NCBI RefSeq assembly: GCF_002234595.1
Contig: NZ_NMUL01000049.1
Location: 1-64,000, forward strand
Length of the DNA: 64,000 nt
Direction of reading: 5' to 3'
Source: Amycolatopsis vastitatis
GTDB lineage: Bacteria > Actinomycetota > Actinomycetes > Mycobacteriales > Pseudonocardiaceae
The position numbers and the translations under genes were made by a program. This document shows, piece by piece, positions 52,343-59,917 of this stretch. The number at the start of each line of letters is the position of its first letter. Position 1 is the first letter of the stretch. The notes under the pieces were generated by a model that was not told the origin of the DNA, made no database searches, and saw only the letters and a list, made by a program, of their open reading frames with translations.

Positions 52343-53996
52343 CCTGACTTTGGCTCAAGATCCCTGATCTTGGGTAGGGTGCTGGCTGTTGAGCTGCGGT
52401 TTCGTCGTGTGAACGGCGAAAATCTGCGCACTAAGCGGCCGGTTCTAGGCTGTCTCTCGTGGCGTATGTGCGCACGGTGAAGACGGCGTCGGGAGCCAGG
52501 GCGGTGCAGATCGTGCACTCCTCGCGTCGCGGGTCGCGGGACATCGAGCACATCGGCTCGGCGCATGACGATGCGGCGTTGGAGGCCCTCAAGGCGGTGG
52601 CGAGGCAGCGTCTGGCTGTGGGGCAGCCCGAGCTCGACTTTGGCCCGGACTTCGCGGCGTTGCAGGCCGGCAGTGGTGCTGGTGGTGGGCCGCTTGCGAT
52701 CACGTCGTCGCGGATGGGGTACCTGTGGGACGCGCTCGGCCACGCCTACCAGCTGTTGGGGTTCGAGGAGCCCGCTGGTGGTGACGAGGTGTTCCGATTA
52801 CTGGTGCTGGCACGGATCGTCGAGCCGACCAGCAAGCTGGACAGTCTGCGGGTGGTCGAGGAGGCAGGTTTCGACCCGCCGGCGTACGCGACCCTCAAGC
52901 GGCGTCTGCCCGCGTTCGCGAAAGAGTCCTGGCGGCAGAAGTTGGCCGCGGCGTGCGCCCGCACCGCTGATCTGGGGCCGGCGTCACTGGTTCTCTACGA
53001 TGTGTCCACCTTGTACTTCGAGACCGATGCCGGGGACGGGTTCCGTGAGCCCGGGTTCTCCAAAGAACGCCGCCTGGAGCCGCAGATCACGATCGGGCTG
53101 CTCACCGACGCAAGCGGGTTTCCGTTGATGGTTAACGCGTTCGAGGGCAACCGGGGCGAGACCACTACGATGCTGCCGACCATCCGTGCGTTCATGGATG
53201 CCCACCAGCTGGCTGATGTCACGGTCGTGGCCGACGCTGGCATGATCTCTGCGGCCAACCAGCAGGCCATCGAGGCCGCGGGGTTGTCGTTCATCCTCGG
53301 CGCGCGGATACCCGACGTGCCGTACGTGGTCCAGGCGTGGCGCCACGAGCACCCGGATGAGCAGATCCCCGACGGGCACATCTTCACCCAGCTCTGGCCT
53401 GCCGGCCCCAAGGACCAGCGCCGCGACCAGATCATCTACTACCAGTACCGGGCGGACCGGGCTCGGCGCACCCTGCACGGCATCGACGAACAGGTCGCCA
53501 AGGCCGAGCAGGCCGTCGCCGGCAAGACCGCGGTCAAACGCAACCGGTTCATCCAGCTCACCGGCGCCACCAAGAGTGTCAACCGGACCCTGGAAGCCAA
53601 GGCACGCGCCCTTGCCGGCCTCAAAGGCTACGTCACCAACCTCCCGGACGTCACCGCCGAGTTCGTGATCGACGCCTACCACCGACTGTTCCACATCGAG
53701 AAGTCGTTCCGAATGTCTAAACACGACCTACGTGCGCGGCCGATCTACCACCACAAGCGCGAGTCGATCGACGCGCACCTGACGGTCGTGTTCGCCGCCC
53801 TGGCCGTCAGCAGGTGGATCGAGCAGACCACCGGCTGGTCGATCAAGAAGTTCGTGCGCACCACCCGCCGCTACCGCACCATCAACATCCAGGCCGGCGA
53901 GTACCCTCACCGCCGTCGACCCGCTACCCGACGACCTCCGCGATGCCCTCACCCGCATCCACGACCGCGGTGCGCACTAATTTGAGCCAAGTCAGG
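52343..53996 (+). mobile_element. IS1634-family insertion sequence, full copy
   Basis: The element runs from CCTGACTTTGGCTCAA (one extra T against the right end) to TTGAGCCAAGTCAGG and encodes one transposase. Its first 107 bases are duplicated at 51167-51272. Confidence 0.85.
52459..53985 (+). CDS. IS1634-family transposase
   Basis: The 508-residue product starts at GTG 52459 and has the split IS4-like DDE fold: D in VLYDVSTLYFETD, D in VVADAGMIS, and E in FHIEKSFRMSKHDLRARP (the YREK-like block). Near 53904 the frame shifts (gagtaccctc), so the usual tail LTAVDPLPDDLRDALTRIHD is lost and a Pro/Arg-rich one is read; the original frame ends at TAA 53978. The catalytic core is whole, so activity may survive. 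Confidence 0.88.
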   Translation: MAYVRTVKTASGARAVQIVHSSRRGSRDIEHIGSAHDDAALEALKAVARQRLAVGQPELDFGPDFAALQAGSGAGGGPLAITSSRMGYLWDALGHAYQLLGFEEPAGGDEVFRLLVLARIVEPTSKLDSLRVVEEAGFDPPAYATLKRRLPAFAKESWRQKLAAACARTADLGPASLVLYDVSTLYFETDAGDGFREPGFSKERRLEPQITIGLLTDASGFPLMVNAFEGNRGETTTMLPTIRAFMDAHQLADVTVVADAGMISAANQQAIEAAGLSFILGARIPDVPYVVQAWRHEHPDEQIPDGHIFTQLWPAGPKDQRRDQIIYYQYRADRARRTLHGIDEQVAKAEQAVAGKTAVKRNRFIQLTGATKSVNRTLEAKARALAGLKGYVTNLPDVTAEFVIDAYHRLFHIEKSFRMSKHDLRARPIYHHKRESIDAHLTVVFAALAVSRWIEQTTGWSIKKFVRTTRRYRTINIQAGEYPHRRRPATRRPPRCPHPHPRPRCALI

Positions 53997-54045
53997 TTTG
54001 AACATGTGCCGAACAGCCGAGCGCAGACTTGGAAGCGTTGCGTTA
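53997..54045. repeat. 49-bp direct repeat, right copy
   Basis: It starts at the base after the IS right end and matches 51118-51166 at 48 of 49 positions. Beyond it the sequence (GGTGCAC...) differs from what follows the left copy, which is the inverted repeat itself; this is the pattern of a target duplication. Confidence 0.8.
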
Positions 54046-54558
54046 GGTGCACAGCCTCGCAGGGTTAGAGGGGCACGCTTGCACTGCAACCGCAAAGGTC
54101 CTCATGCGAGTCGTTACTTAACGTCACGATAAGCTTCAGGAAGTCGCAGAGTGCACGCGCGTTGCCGCGCCGGTTCCCAATGCGTTCCCAAACGTCGATA
54201 CCCGCAGGCCTCGAACCTCGCGTCTGCGCAGGTCAGGGAGTTAGTACCACCGCGACGGCGCGTCGCCCTCCGGAGGCAGACGTCAGTACGAGAGCCGCTG
54301 GGACATCCCGGCAAGCTACCCAGCCCGGCTTCCCCGTTCGCGGCCGGCTCGATTCTCGGCCCGTCGAACGTGCCGTCCAAACCCCAGACGCCCTCTCGAC
54401 GGGTCATTACCCCGGGATCCGCGACGTCATCGCGGTTGTGCAGGATGTTCCTCGTCCCGGGCATCCACGCCTGGGGTGGTGGGTAGGGCTCCGGGGCCCG
54501 AGTCGGACACACGAGCCTCGGAGACCCGCCGTTGGAAGCTTCGGCGAAAGGTGGGCGA
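54046..54558. other. 513-base gap without a supported gene
   Basis: A minus-strand frame near 54114-54240 gives DVWERIGNRRGNARALCDFL in one reading, which looks protein-like but has no start or family. No tRNA, terminator or attachment site could be identified. Confidence 0.3.
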
Positions 54559-55047
54559 GTGGACGAAGCGCACGATGACCTCAGCGCAGTGTCCGTTCCG
54601 GCCCTGTTGGGCCGGTACGCCGCGATCCTGGCCGAGCTGCGCGACCGCGGCGTCGTGCGGACCCGAAACGCGCCCCTGGGCGACTACGCCGAGTACCTCG
54701 CGGCCAAGGTCTACAACGGCACGCTGGAACCGAACTCGGTCAAGTCCCACGACCTGCTCACCGCCGACGGCCGCCGGGTTCAAGTGAAGGCCCGCACCGT
54801 CGCGCCCGACACAGGGGCGGGTGCGGTGTTCTCGGTGTTCCGGTCCTTCGACTTCGACATCGCCGTGCTGATCACCTTCGACAGCGCCACCTACGCACTG
54901 CGCCAAGCCCGCGAGGTCCCGGTCAGCGAGCTCGAAACGGCCGGCCGGCACTCCGCCCACGTCAACGGGCGCCTCATCAGAATCACCGCCGGCCTCCGGC
55001 TCGGCGTGGACATCACGCAGCAGTTCCGTGCGGTCTCCTCGAGGTAG
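54559..55047 (+). CDS. DUF6998-like protein
   Basis: The 162-residue product starts at GTG 54559 (AAAGGTGG upstream; a TTG at 54532 is an alternative). It contains NAPLGDYAEYLAAKVYNGTL, DLLTADGRRVQVKAR and FDIAVLITFDSATY. The D...VQVKAR pattern is the (D/E)-xK core seen in restriction-endonuclease-like folds, and the family is often found near mobile DNA and defence genes. A nuclease or defence role is possible but unproven. It is a single gene surrounded by relics. Confidence 0.7.
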   Translation: MDEAHDDLSAVSVPALLGRYAAILAELRDRGVVRTRNAPLGDYAEYLAAKVYNGTLEPNSVKSHDLLTADGRRVQVKARTVAPDTGAGAVFSVFRSFDFDIAVLITFDSATYALRQAREVPVSELETAGRHSAHVNGRLIRITAGLRLGVDITQQFRAVSSR

Positions 55048-55067
55048 CCAACGGGCATCGCGCGCAT

Positions 55068-55530
55068 TCAGCTCTGAGCTGGAGCGTGTACGAGGACGAA
55101 CCGGATCCCACCAGAACGCAGGGATCCGCTCCCACAGCGCAGGCAGCCGCCACTGCGGCGCCATCGCCGGGCCGACACCGTCGGGGCCGGGAGTGCCGTC
55201 CATGCCATTAGGTAGCCGTTCGGCTCGAGCACCTGCCGCCACGGCGCCCACGTCGGCTCTCCGATGAGGACGGCCTTGACGACGTCGGCGGTGATCCGCA
55301 GCCCGGTGAACCGGGCCGGACGGGGACCCGCCATTCCCGCTCGTGCAGCCAGTCGCTGGTGTAGCCCTCGAACCTCACAGCCCAGTTCCGCTGCTCAGGC
55401 GTCAGGCTCCGGTGCTGGGCTTCGCCGGTGTACCAGACCGGGCGGCCTCCGCCGTTGTAGACCCACTCACGGGTGACCCCAGCAAGCGGAAACGGCCGCT
55501 GGCCCGGTGTACTGACACCCGAGCTGTTCC
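55068..55530 (-). pseudogene. DUF2971-like protein relic, frameshifted
   Basis: One frame reads GVTREWVYNGGGRPVWYTGE, WAVRFEGYTSDWLHEREWRV; after a shift near 55320 the other gives GLRITADVVKAVLIGEPTW and APWRQVLEPNGYLM. The W-HEREWR motif and GGGPVWY are typical of DUF2971/AbiH-neighbour proteins. The shift separates the two halves. Confidence 0.5.
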
Positions 55531-55582
55531 ACGACAACGGAACTCCGAATCCCGCCGCTCGGCTCGAAGTCTTTACCCACAT

Positions 55583-55903
55583 CCCCGGCGCGGTGAAGAT
55601 CCCACGGTCCCGGCCGACACGACGGCTCCCTGAAGCCGGAGTACCGCTTGGCGATAGCGGGGCTGTTGCAGGGCGCGCAGATCAGCACCGAGTTCCCGCC
55701 GCGGGCAGTGGCCGCACAACTACCCCGGCTAGTTCCGCTTCGCAGATGAGCAGGCGGCCTGGCTGTGGCTGCGCACAAACCTGGATGTGCCGGGGGAGAG
55801 GTGGGCGCGGTTGAGCCGGGCCCGCTCTACAGCAGGTTCCCGATGACGCGGACGCCGACGGGCCTGCTGACCCCCGCCGAGGAGGTCGACGGGGGAGCTT
55901 CCG
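55583..55903. other. Intergenic stretch, nothing supported
   Basis: Only short frames without starts, motifs or codon bias are present. No hairpin of note separates the secreted-protein gene's 3' end from the relic beyond it. Confidence 0.3.
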
Positions 55904-56638
55904 TCACAGGCCGGCCAGCTGGGCCAACGTCTGGTTGGCCATCGGCCAGCTCGTGGCCGCTGCGGCGAACGTCTGCGCGCGCGTCCGGTCCAGTTCCTCG
56001 TCGAAACCGCCGTCGTAGGAGGCGCAGGCCCACACCTTCCCTTGGAAGTCAGGGTCGAAGATGAAGCTGCACGCCGGCACGAGGCTCGTGCTGATCTGCT
56101 GGTTCGTGTCCCGCAGCACCGGCACGAAGCTATGGTTGTCCAGGCCGCTGCGGCTGCGGGTGATTAGTGCGATCGGCCCGACCGCGTTGGCCGAGTAGCC
56201 GAGCTGGTCCTTGGCGTGCTTGTCGACGACCGTGCCCATCAGGCTGTCGATCAGGTTCGAGCATTTGGTCGCGGCCACCGCGAACGCCTGCTGGTTGTCC
56301 GGCGTCAACCGGTCGAAGTTGGGGAAATCCACGACGGCGTCCTGCGCGCAGGCGCGGGCGTCGGTGGTGGCGATCGCGTCGATGTGGCTGATGATCGCCT
56401 CCTGCGCCTGCTGGATGGCGGTGAGGATGCGGCTGACGGCGGTGTTCAGGGAACCGCCGCCCGAGGCGAAGCTCTTGTACGCGTCGTAGGCAGCCTTGGC
56501 CGCCTGGATGATGGTGATGACATCGACGTTCGGGTGCGCGGTGCCGCGTGTGGCCGGTGCGGCTTGAGCCGGGGCGCCGACGACGGTCGTGAGGGGCAGG
56601 ATAAACGCGACGACGCAGGTGATCAGTCTTCGCTTCAC
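55904..56638 (-). CDS. Secreted protein of unknown function
   Basis: The 244-residue product starts at GTG 56638 with a Sec signal (VKRRLITCVVAFILPLTTVV, cleavage near AQAA). The mature part is helical (IIQAAKAAYDAYKSFASGGG, SRILTAIQQAQEAIISHIDA) and contains four cysteines (RACAQD, TKCSNL, VPACSF, VWACAS) that may form two disulfides. It resembles short secreted actinomycete proteins of unknown role. AAAGG lies 11 bases upstream. It stands alone. Confidence 0.75.
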   Translation of the reverse strand: MKRRLITCVVAFILPLTTVVGAPAQAAPATRGTAHPNVDVITIIQAAKAAYDAYKSFASGGGSLNTAVSRILTAIQQAQEAIISHIDAIATTDARACAQDAVVDFPNFDRLTPDNQQAFAVAATKCSNLIDSLMGTVVDKHAKDQLGYSANAVGPIALITRSRSGLDNHSFVPVLRDTNQQISTSLVPACSFIFDPDFQGKVWACASYDGGFDEELDRTRAQTFAAAATSWPMANQTLAQLAGL

Positions 56639-56793
56639 GGTGTGAATGCCTTTCTCGAAGGGGACCTCACCGGGCAATACGCGACCGGGTTACGGGGGCG
56701 CCGAAGGTGATGCCGCGCAGCCTGTCGGTGCTCGCCCGCTGGCCGGGCCTGGGTTGCGGGCACTGGGCCGGTTGGACGTGAAGAACAACCCCC
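56639..56793. other. Upstream region of the secreted-protein gene
   Basis: Probably contains its leftward promoter. No palindrome was seen. Confidence 0.3.
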
Positions 56794-56997
56794 GCGAAGA
56801 CCACCATCGCTGTCTACTCTCTGCGCGGCCGCGACCACCCGACCGTGTCCACTCCGGTCACCTGGGACGAGGTCGCTGCATGTCGGCACGCCAGCCGCCT
56901 GGTATTCACCGCCAAGGATGTCCTTGACCGCGTCGACCAGCTCGGCGACCTGCTCGCCGATCTCGACCACACCCGTGTCCAGCTGCCCGTCAAGTGA
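56794..56997 (+). pseudogene. LigD polymerase-domain C-terminal relic
   Basis: The frame reads AKTTIAVYSLRGRDHPTVST, PVTWDEVAACRH and RLVFTAKDVLDRVDQLGDLL, the end of the LigD-type DNA polymerase domain of bacterial non-homologous end joining, ending TGA 56995-56997. The rest is missing. Confidence 0.65.
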
Positions 56998-57314
56998 CAC
57001 GCCGGACGACAACACCGAGGCCCCGCCCGCCACGCGGCTGACGGCCGACCCCTCGACTGCGGGTTGACCGGCTCGGCTCATCGCGAACTTGAGTCGGTCG
57101 TAGTGAGCAACGCCGCTCTGCGATCGCGTTGTTACCCGCCCATGTAGCGCGGCTGCGCGATCGTTGCGTTGCTGCTCCCATCACTGCGAGACGCATCCCG
57201 GTTGGGATCTTGCTGAGCAGGCAGTCGGACCGATCATGGCTCCCGACACTCCCTTGCCGCAGCTGTCCGGGGCGGTCATCCTGTCCGTGCGACGCCGCTG
57301 AGGGATGGAGGGGC
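56998..57314. other. 317-base gap, nothing supported
   Basis: No gene or hairpin was recognised. The last part contains TGGAGG used by the gene at 57315. Confidence 0.3.
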
Positions 57315-58565
57315 ATGGGGGATAAGCAGCCTGGGCGATCACGGTGGAGAGTTGTCGGGGGTGTTGCATCATTCGTAGGGTTCATTCTGATGAGAGAACT
57401 ACTCATCACTTTCGGCTTTCTGCCAGCGCTTCCTTTTCTGTTCGTGTTCGGCGTGATAGCGGTACGTTACCTTCCGCCTCTGCTCGTTCCAGCCTTGGTT
57501 TTTGTTGCCAGCAAGGCTCTGGGGTACGTAGGATTAGGATACTCAGGATTCAATGTTCTTGATACGATATTGATGCTGGCGACTCTTTACCCGGTTGCGT
57601 GGATTGTGCACCGCGCTCGGACGTTGGGTCGATACTGGCGGCTGCGCGCATCGCTGGTAATGTTGGCCTACTTGTTAATATGGGTAACTTACTTCTCCGA
57701 TCCTCTCATCACACTGTTCGGGCGGGAGTATGACAATTTGCAAGATTTAGAACTCTTGCAACCAATCGACCTCAATGAGGACTACGCGCTCTACACCGCC
57801 TTGGCTGCTTTTCTCCTCCCCCTCATCCACGCGTGGTGGCGGTACGCGGCCGCCCAGCACGTTGCCACAGGCGACCCCGGCTGGGGTCGGCACGCACGAT
57901 GGCTGCGGACCCTCACCCGTGCCGACTTCTTCTTGATGATCAGTTTCGGGGCGGAGGTCTTCGACCTCGGCTGGAACCTCGGCGTTCCACTCGCCTTCGT
58001 CCCGATCGCGATCGAGGCTTGCGAGCATTGGAAGAACATACAAGTGAAGGTCCGCGGCAATCGGTTGCTCGCGTGGCTGCACCGGACAGCGTTGCGGGCA
58101 AATCGGTCACAGCCAGCTCGGCGGGTGCGGCAGGCGGCAACAATCGCAGGACGCGCCGTGTTGACGTTCCCCGCGCTGGCGGTGTTGCTCGAAATCTCCG
58201 TCCTGCTGTTCCTCCTGCCGCCCGTCTCGGCGGAACCGCTCGTGCTACCGGTGGAACCGGCGAGCCCCGCCTCGGAAGCCTGCGTCAGGCAGGTGATCGG
58301 CCTCGCGGACGAATACGGGCTCGACCCGGAAACGGACGACCAGATGGAACGGGAGGCGGACAAGCTCCACGGAGAAGGGGTTCTTTCTACCGAGCAGTAC
58401 GACTTCGTCCGGCGACTGCGGGCGGTGACGAAGGAACGCTTTGCCGGCCCCGATACCGGGCCAGCAGAACGGCGTTGGAGCTACGAGTACGTGCAACGGA
58501 TCGCTGGCACGAGGTGCAACGGCTGGTACCCGGCGCCACCCCGGCAGCCTCGCCCCGACTCCTGA
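57315..58565 (+). CDS. Polytopic membrane protein with cytoplasmic/extracytoplasmic tail, function unknown
   Basis: The 416-residue product starts at ATG 57315 with GGAGG close upstream. It has about 8 hydrophobic segments (for example FVGFILMRELLITFGFL, LFVFGVIAVRYLPPLLVPAL, TALAAFLLPLIHAWW, LAVLLEISVLLFLLPPV) and a soluble C-terminal tail of about 90 residues with acidic helices (DEYGLDPETDDQMEREADKL). No family is recognised. Codons from about 57340 to 57780 use many A/T third bases, while the remainder is typical high-GC, so the gene seems to be a recent join or a foreign gene partly overwritten. An IS630 relic follows immediately. Confidence 0.7.
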   Translation: MGDKQPGRSRWRVVGGVASFVGFILMRELLITFGFLPALPFLFVFGVIAVRYLPPLLVPALVFVASKALGYVGLGYSGFNVLDTILMLATLYPVAWIVHRARTLGRYWRLRASLVMLAYLLIWVTYFSDPLITLFGREYDNLQDLELLQPIDLNEDYALYTALAAFLLPLIHAWWRYAAAQHVATGDPGWGRHARWLRTLTRADFFLMISFGAEVFDLGWNLGVPLAFVPIAIEACEHWKNIQVKVRGNRLLAWLHRTALRANRSQPARRVRQAATIAGRAVLTFPALAVLLEISVLLFLLPPVSAEPLVLPVEPASPASEACVRQVIGLADEYGLDPETDDQMEREADKLHGEGVLSTEQYDFVRRLRAVTKERFAGPDTGPAERRWSYEYVQRIAGTRCNGWYPAPPRQPRPDS

Positions 58566-58569
58566 GGCG

Positions 58570-59585
58570 AGATCAGCTTCACCACGACGTACGCGAGCCC
58601 GAGGTGGGACGCGCCGCGGCTGGTCCAGGGCGACGAGGACGCGATCCGGGGTGTGATTCACCGGTTCAACGAGACAGGCATGGCCAGCCTGGACCCTCAG
58701 TGGGCGGGTGGCCGTCCCCGCCTGATCAGCCCTGAAGATGAAGCCTTTATCGTCGCGACGGCCACCACGCGACCCGAAGCACTCGAGCAGCCCTTCACCC
58801 GCTGGAGCCTGCGCAAACTCGCCGCTTACCTGACCAAGAATCCGCAGCGGGTGGTGCAGGTCGGGCGGGAACGGCTGCGGCAGTTCCCGCGCCACCACGA
58901 GATCTGCTTCCAGCGGACCAAGACCTGGAAGGAGTCCAACGACCCGGACCGAGACGCGAAGCTGGCCCGGATTGAGCACGTCACCAGCAGGTTCCCGGAC
59001 CGGGTGTTCGCCTTCGATGAGTTCGGGCCACTGACCGTCCGGCCGCACCTGGGTGCCGGCTGGGCTCGAAGAGGACATCCGGACCGGCTGCCGGCGAACT
59101 ATCACAAGCTGCACGGGGTCCGGCAGTTCCATGGCTGCTACTCCGTCGGCGACGACACCCTCTGGGGCGTGGTCCGCACCAGGAAGTCCGCCGGCAACAC
59201 CCTGGCCGCGCTCAAGTCCATCCGTGCCGCGCGCCCAGACGGGGCACCGATATACGTCATCCTGGACAACCTGTCCGCCCACCGCGGCCAGGCGATCCGC
59301 GCCTGGGCGGCCCGCAACAAGGTCGAGCTGTGTTTCACCCCGACCTACTCCTCCTGGGCCAACCCGATCGAGGCGCACTTCGGGCCGCTACGCACCTTCG
59401 TCATCGCCGGCTCCGACCATCCCAACCACCCGGTGCTGGCTCGCCGGCTGCACGACTATCTGCGATGGCGCAACGCCAACGCCCGGCACCCCGATGTGCT
59501 CGCCGCGCAAGGTCGTGAACGTGCACGAGTCCGCAGCGAGAAGGGCATCCGCTGGGGCGGGCAACACCTCACCCCAGCCGCCTGA
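58570..59585 (+). pseudogene. IS630-family transposase, N-terminally truncated
   Basis: From 58570 the frame reads PRLVQGDEDAIRGVIHRFNE then GRPRLI, the end of the helix-turn-helix part, followed by the DDE domain: D in FAFDEFGPL, D in VILDNLSAH and E in SSWANPIEAHF. It ends LTPAA-stop at 59585. The first helices are missing where the element abuts the membrane-protein stop; GTG 58653 would be a start for a shortened 310-residue protein. Terminal repeats were not found. Confidence 0.8.
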
Positions 59586-59678
59586 CCACCCGGCGAACCT
59601 ATCTGGACAGAGCACAAGCTAGCAGGACGAGATGCGCGGCTACGTGAAGCAGTGCCGGACCCACCACCCGGTGGCATA

Positions 59679-59816
59679 AGGAGTTTCGCGCCGAACAGTG
59701 CGCTGATGATCTGGATGCGCAACATCTCGATGACCATGATGACCCGCTGGTCGATGCGCGCGATCGCCGCCAAGCAGTTCCAGAAGGCCGGCGCGATCAC
59801 CCTGACGGACTACTGA
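59679..59816 (+). pseudogene. C-terminal relic, possibly FAD-dependent monooxygenase
   Basis: The frame reads RSFAPNSALMIWMRNISMTM and RWSMRAIAAKQFQKAGAI, ending TGA 59814-59816. The Met-rich amphipathic helix followed by ITLTDY resembles the C-terminus of FAD-dependent hydroxylases. The identification is tentative. Confidence 0.35.
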
Positions 59817-59917
59817 CGTCGTCGATCGACACGCGGCGGCGGTTGAGCGTGCGACAGGCACCAAGCGCTGCCCTGATGGGCTGGACGACCGGCGCTCGCC
59901 GGTGCTACAGATGAGAC

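Larger units (their letters stand above)
51167..53996. mobile_element. IS1634-family composite element with passenger genes
   Basis: CCTGACTTGGCTCAA (51167-51181) and TTGAGCCAAGTCAGG (53982-53996) are exact 15-bp inverted repeats bounding a 2.83-kb unit, itself flanked by 49-bp direct repeats. The unit holds a solo copy of the IS left end (51167-51272), an epoxide hydrolase relic, a VOC gene, and a full IS (52343-53996). The inner left end has an extra T (CCTGACTTTGGCTCAA), so the outer end may be the one now recognised. Confidence 0.75.

Noticed and set aside
54046..54558. A tRNA or integrase attachment site next to the IS1634 unit
   Set aside because: No cloverleaf or CCA-type 3' end could be drawn, and no integrase gene is near.
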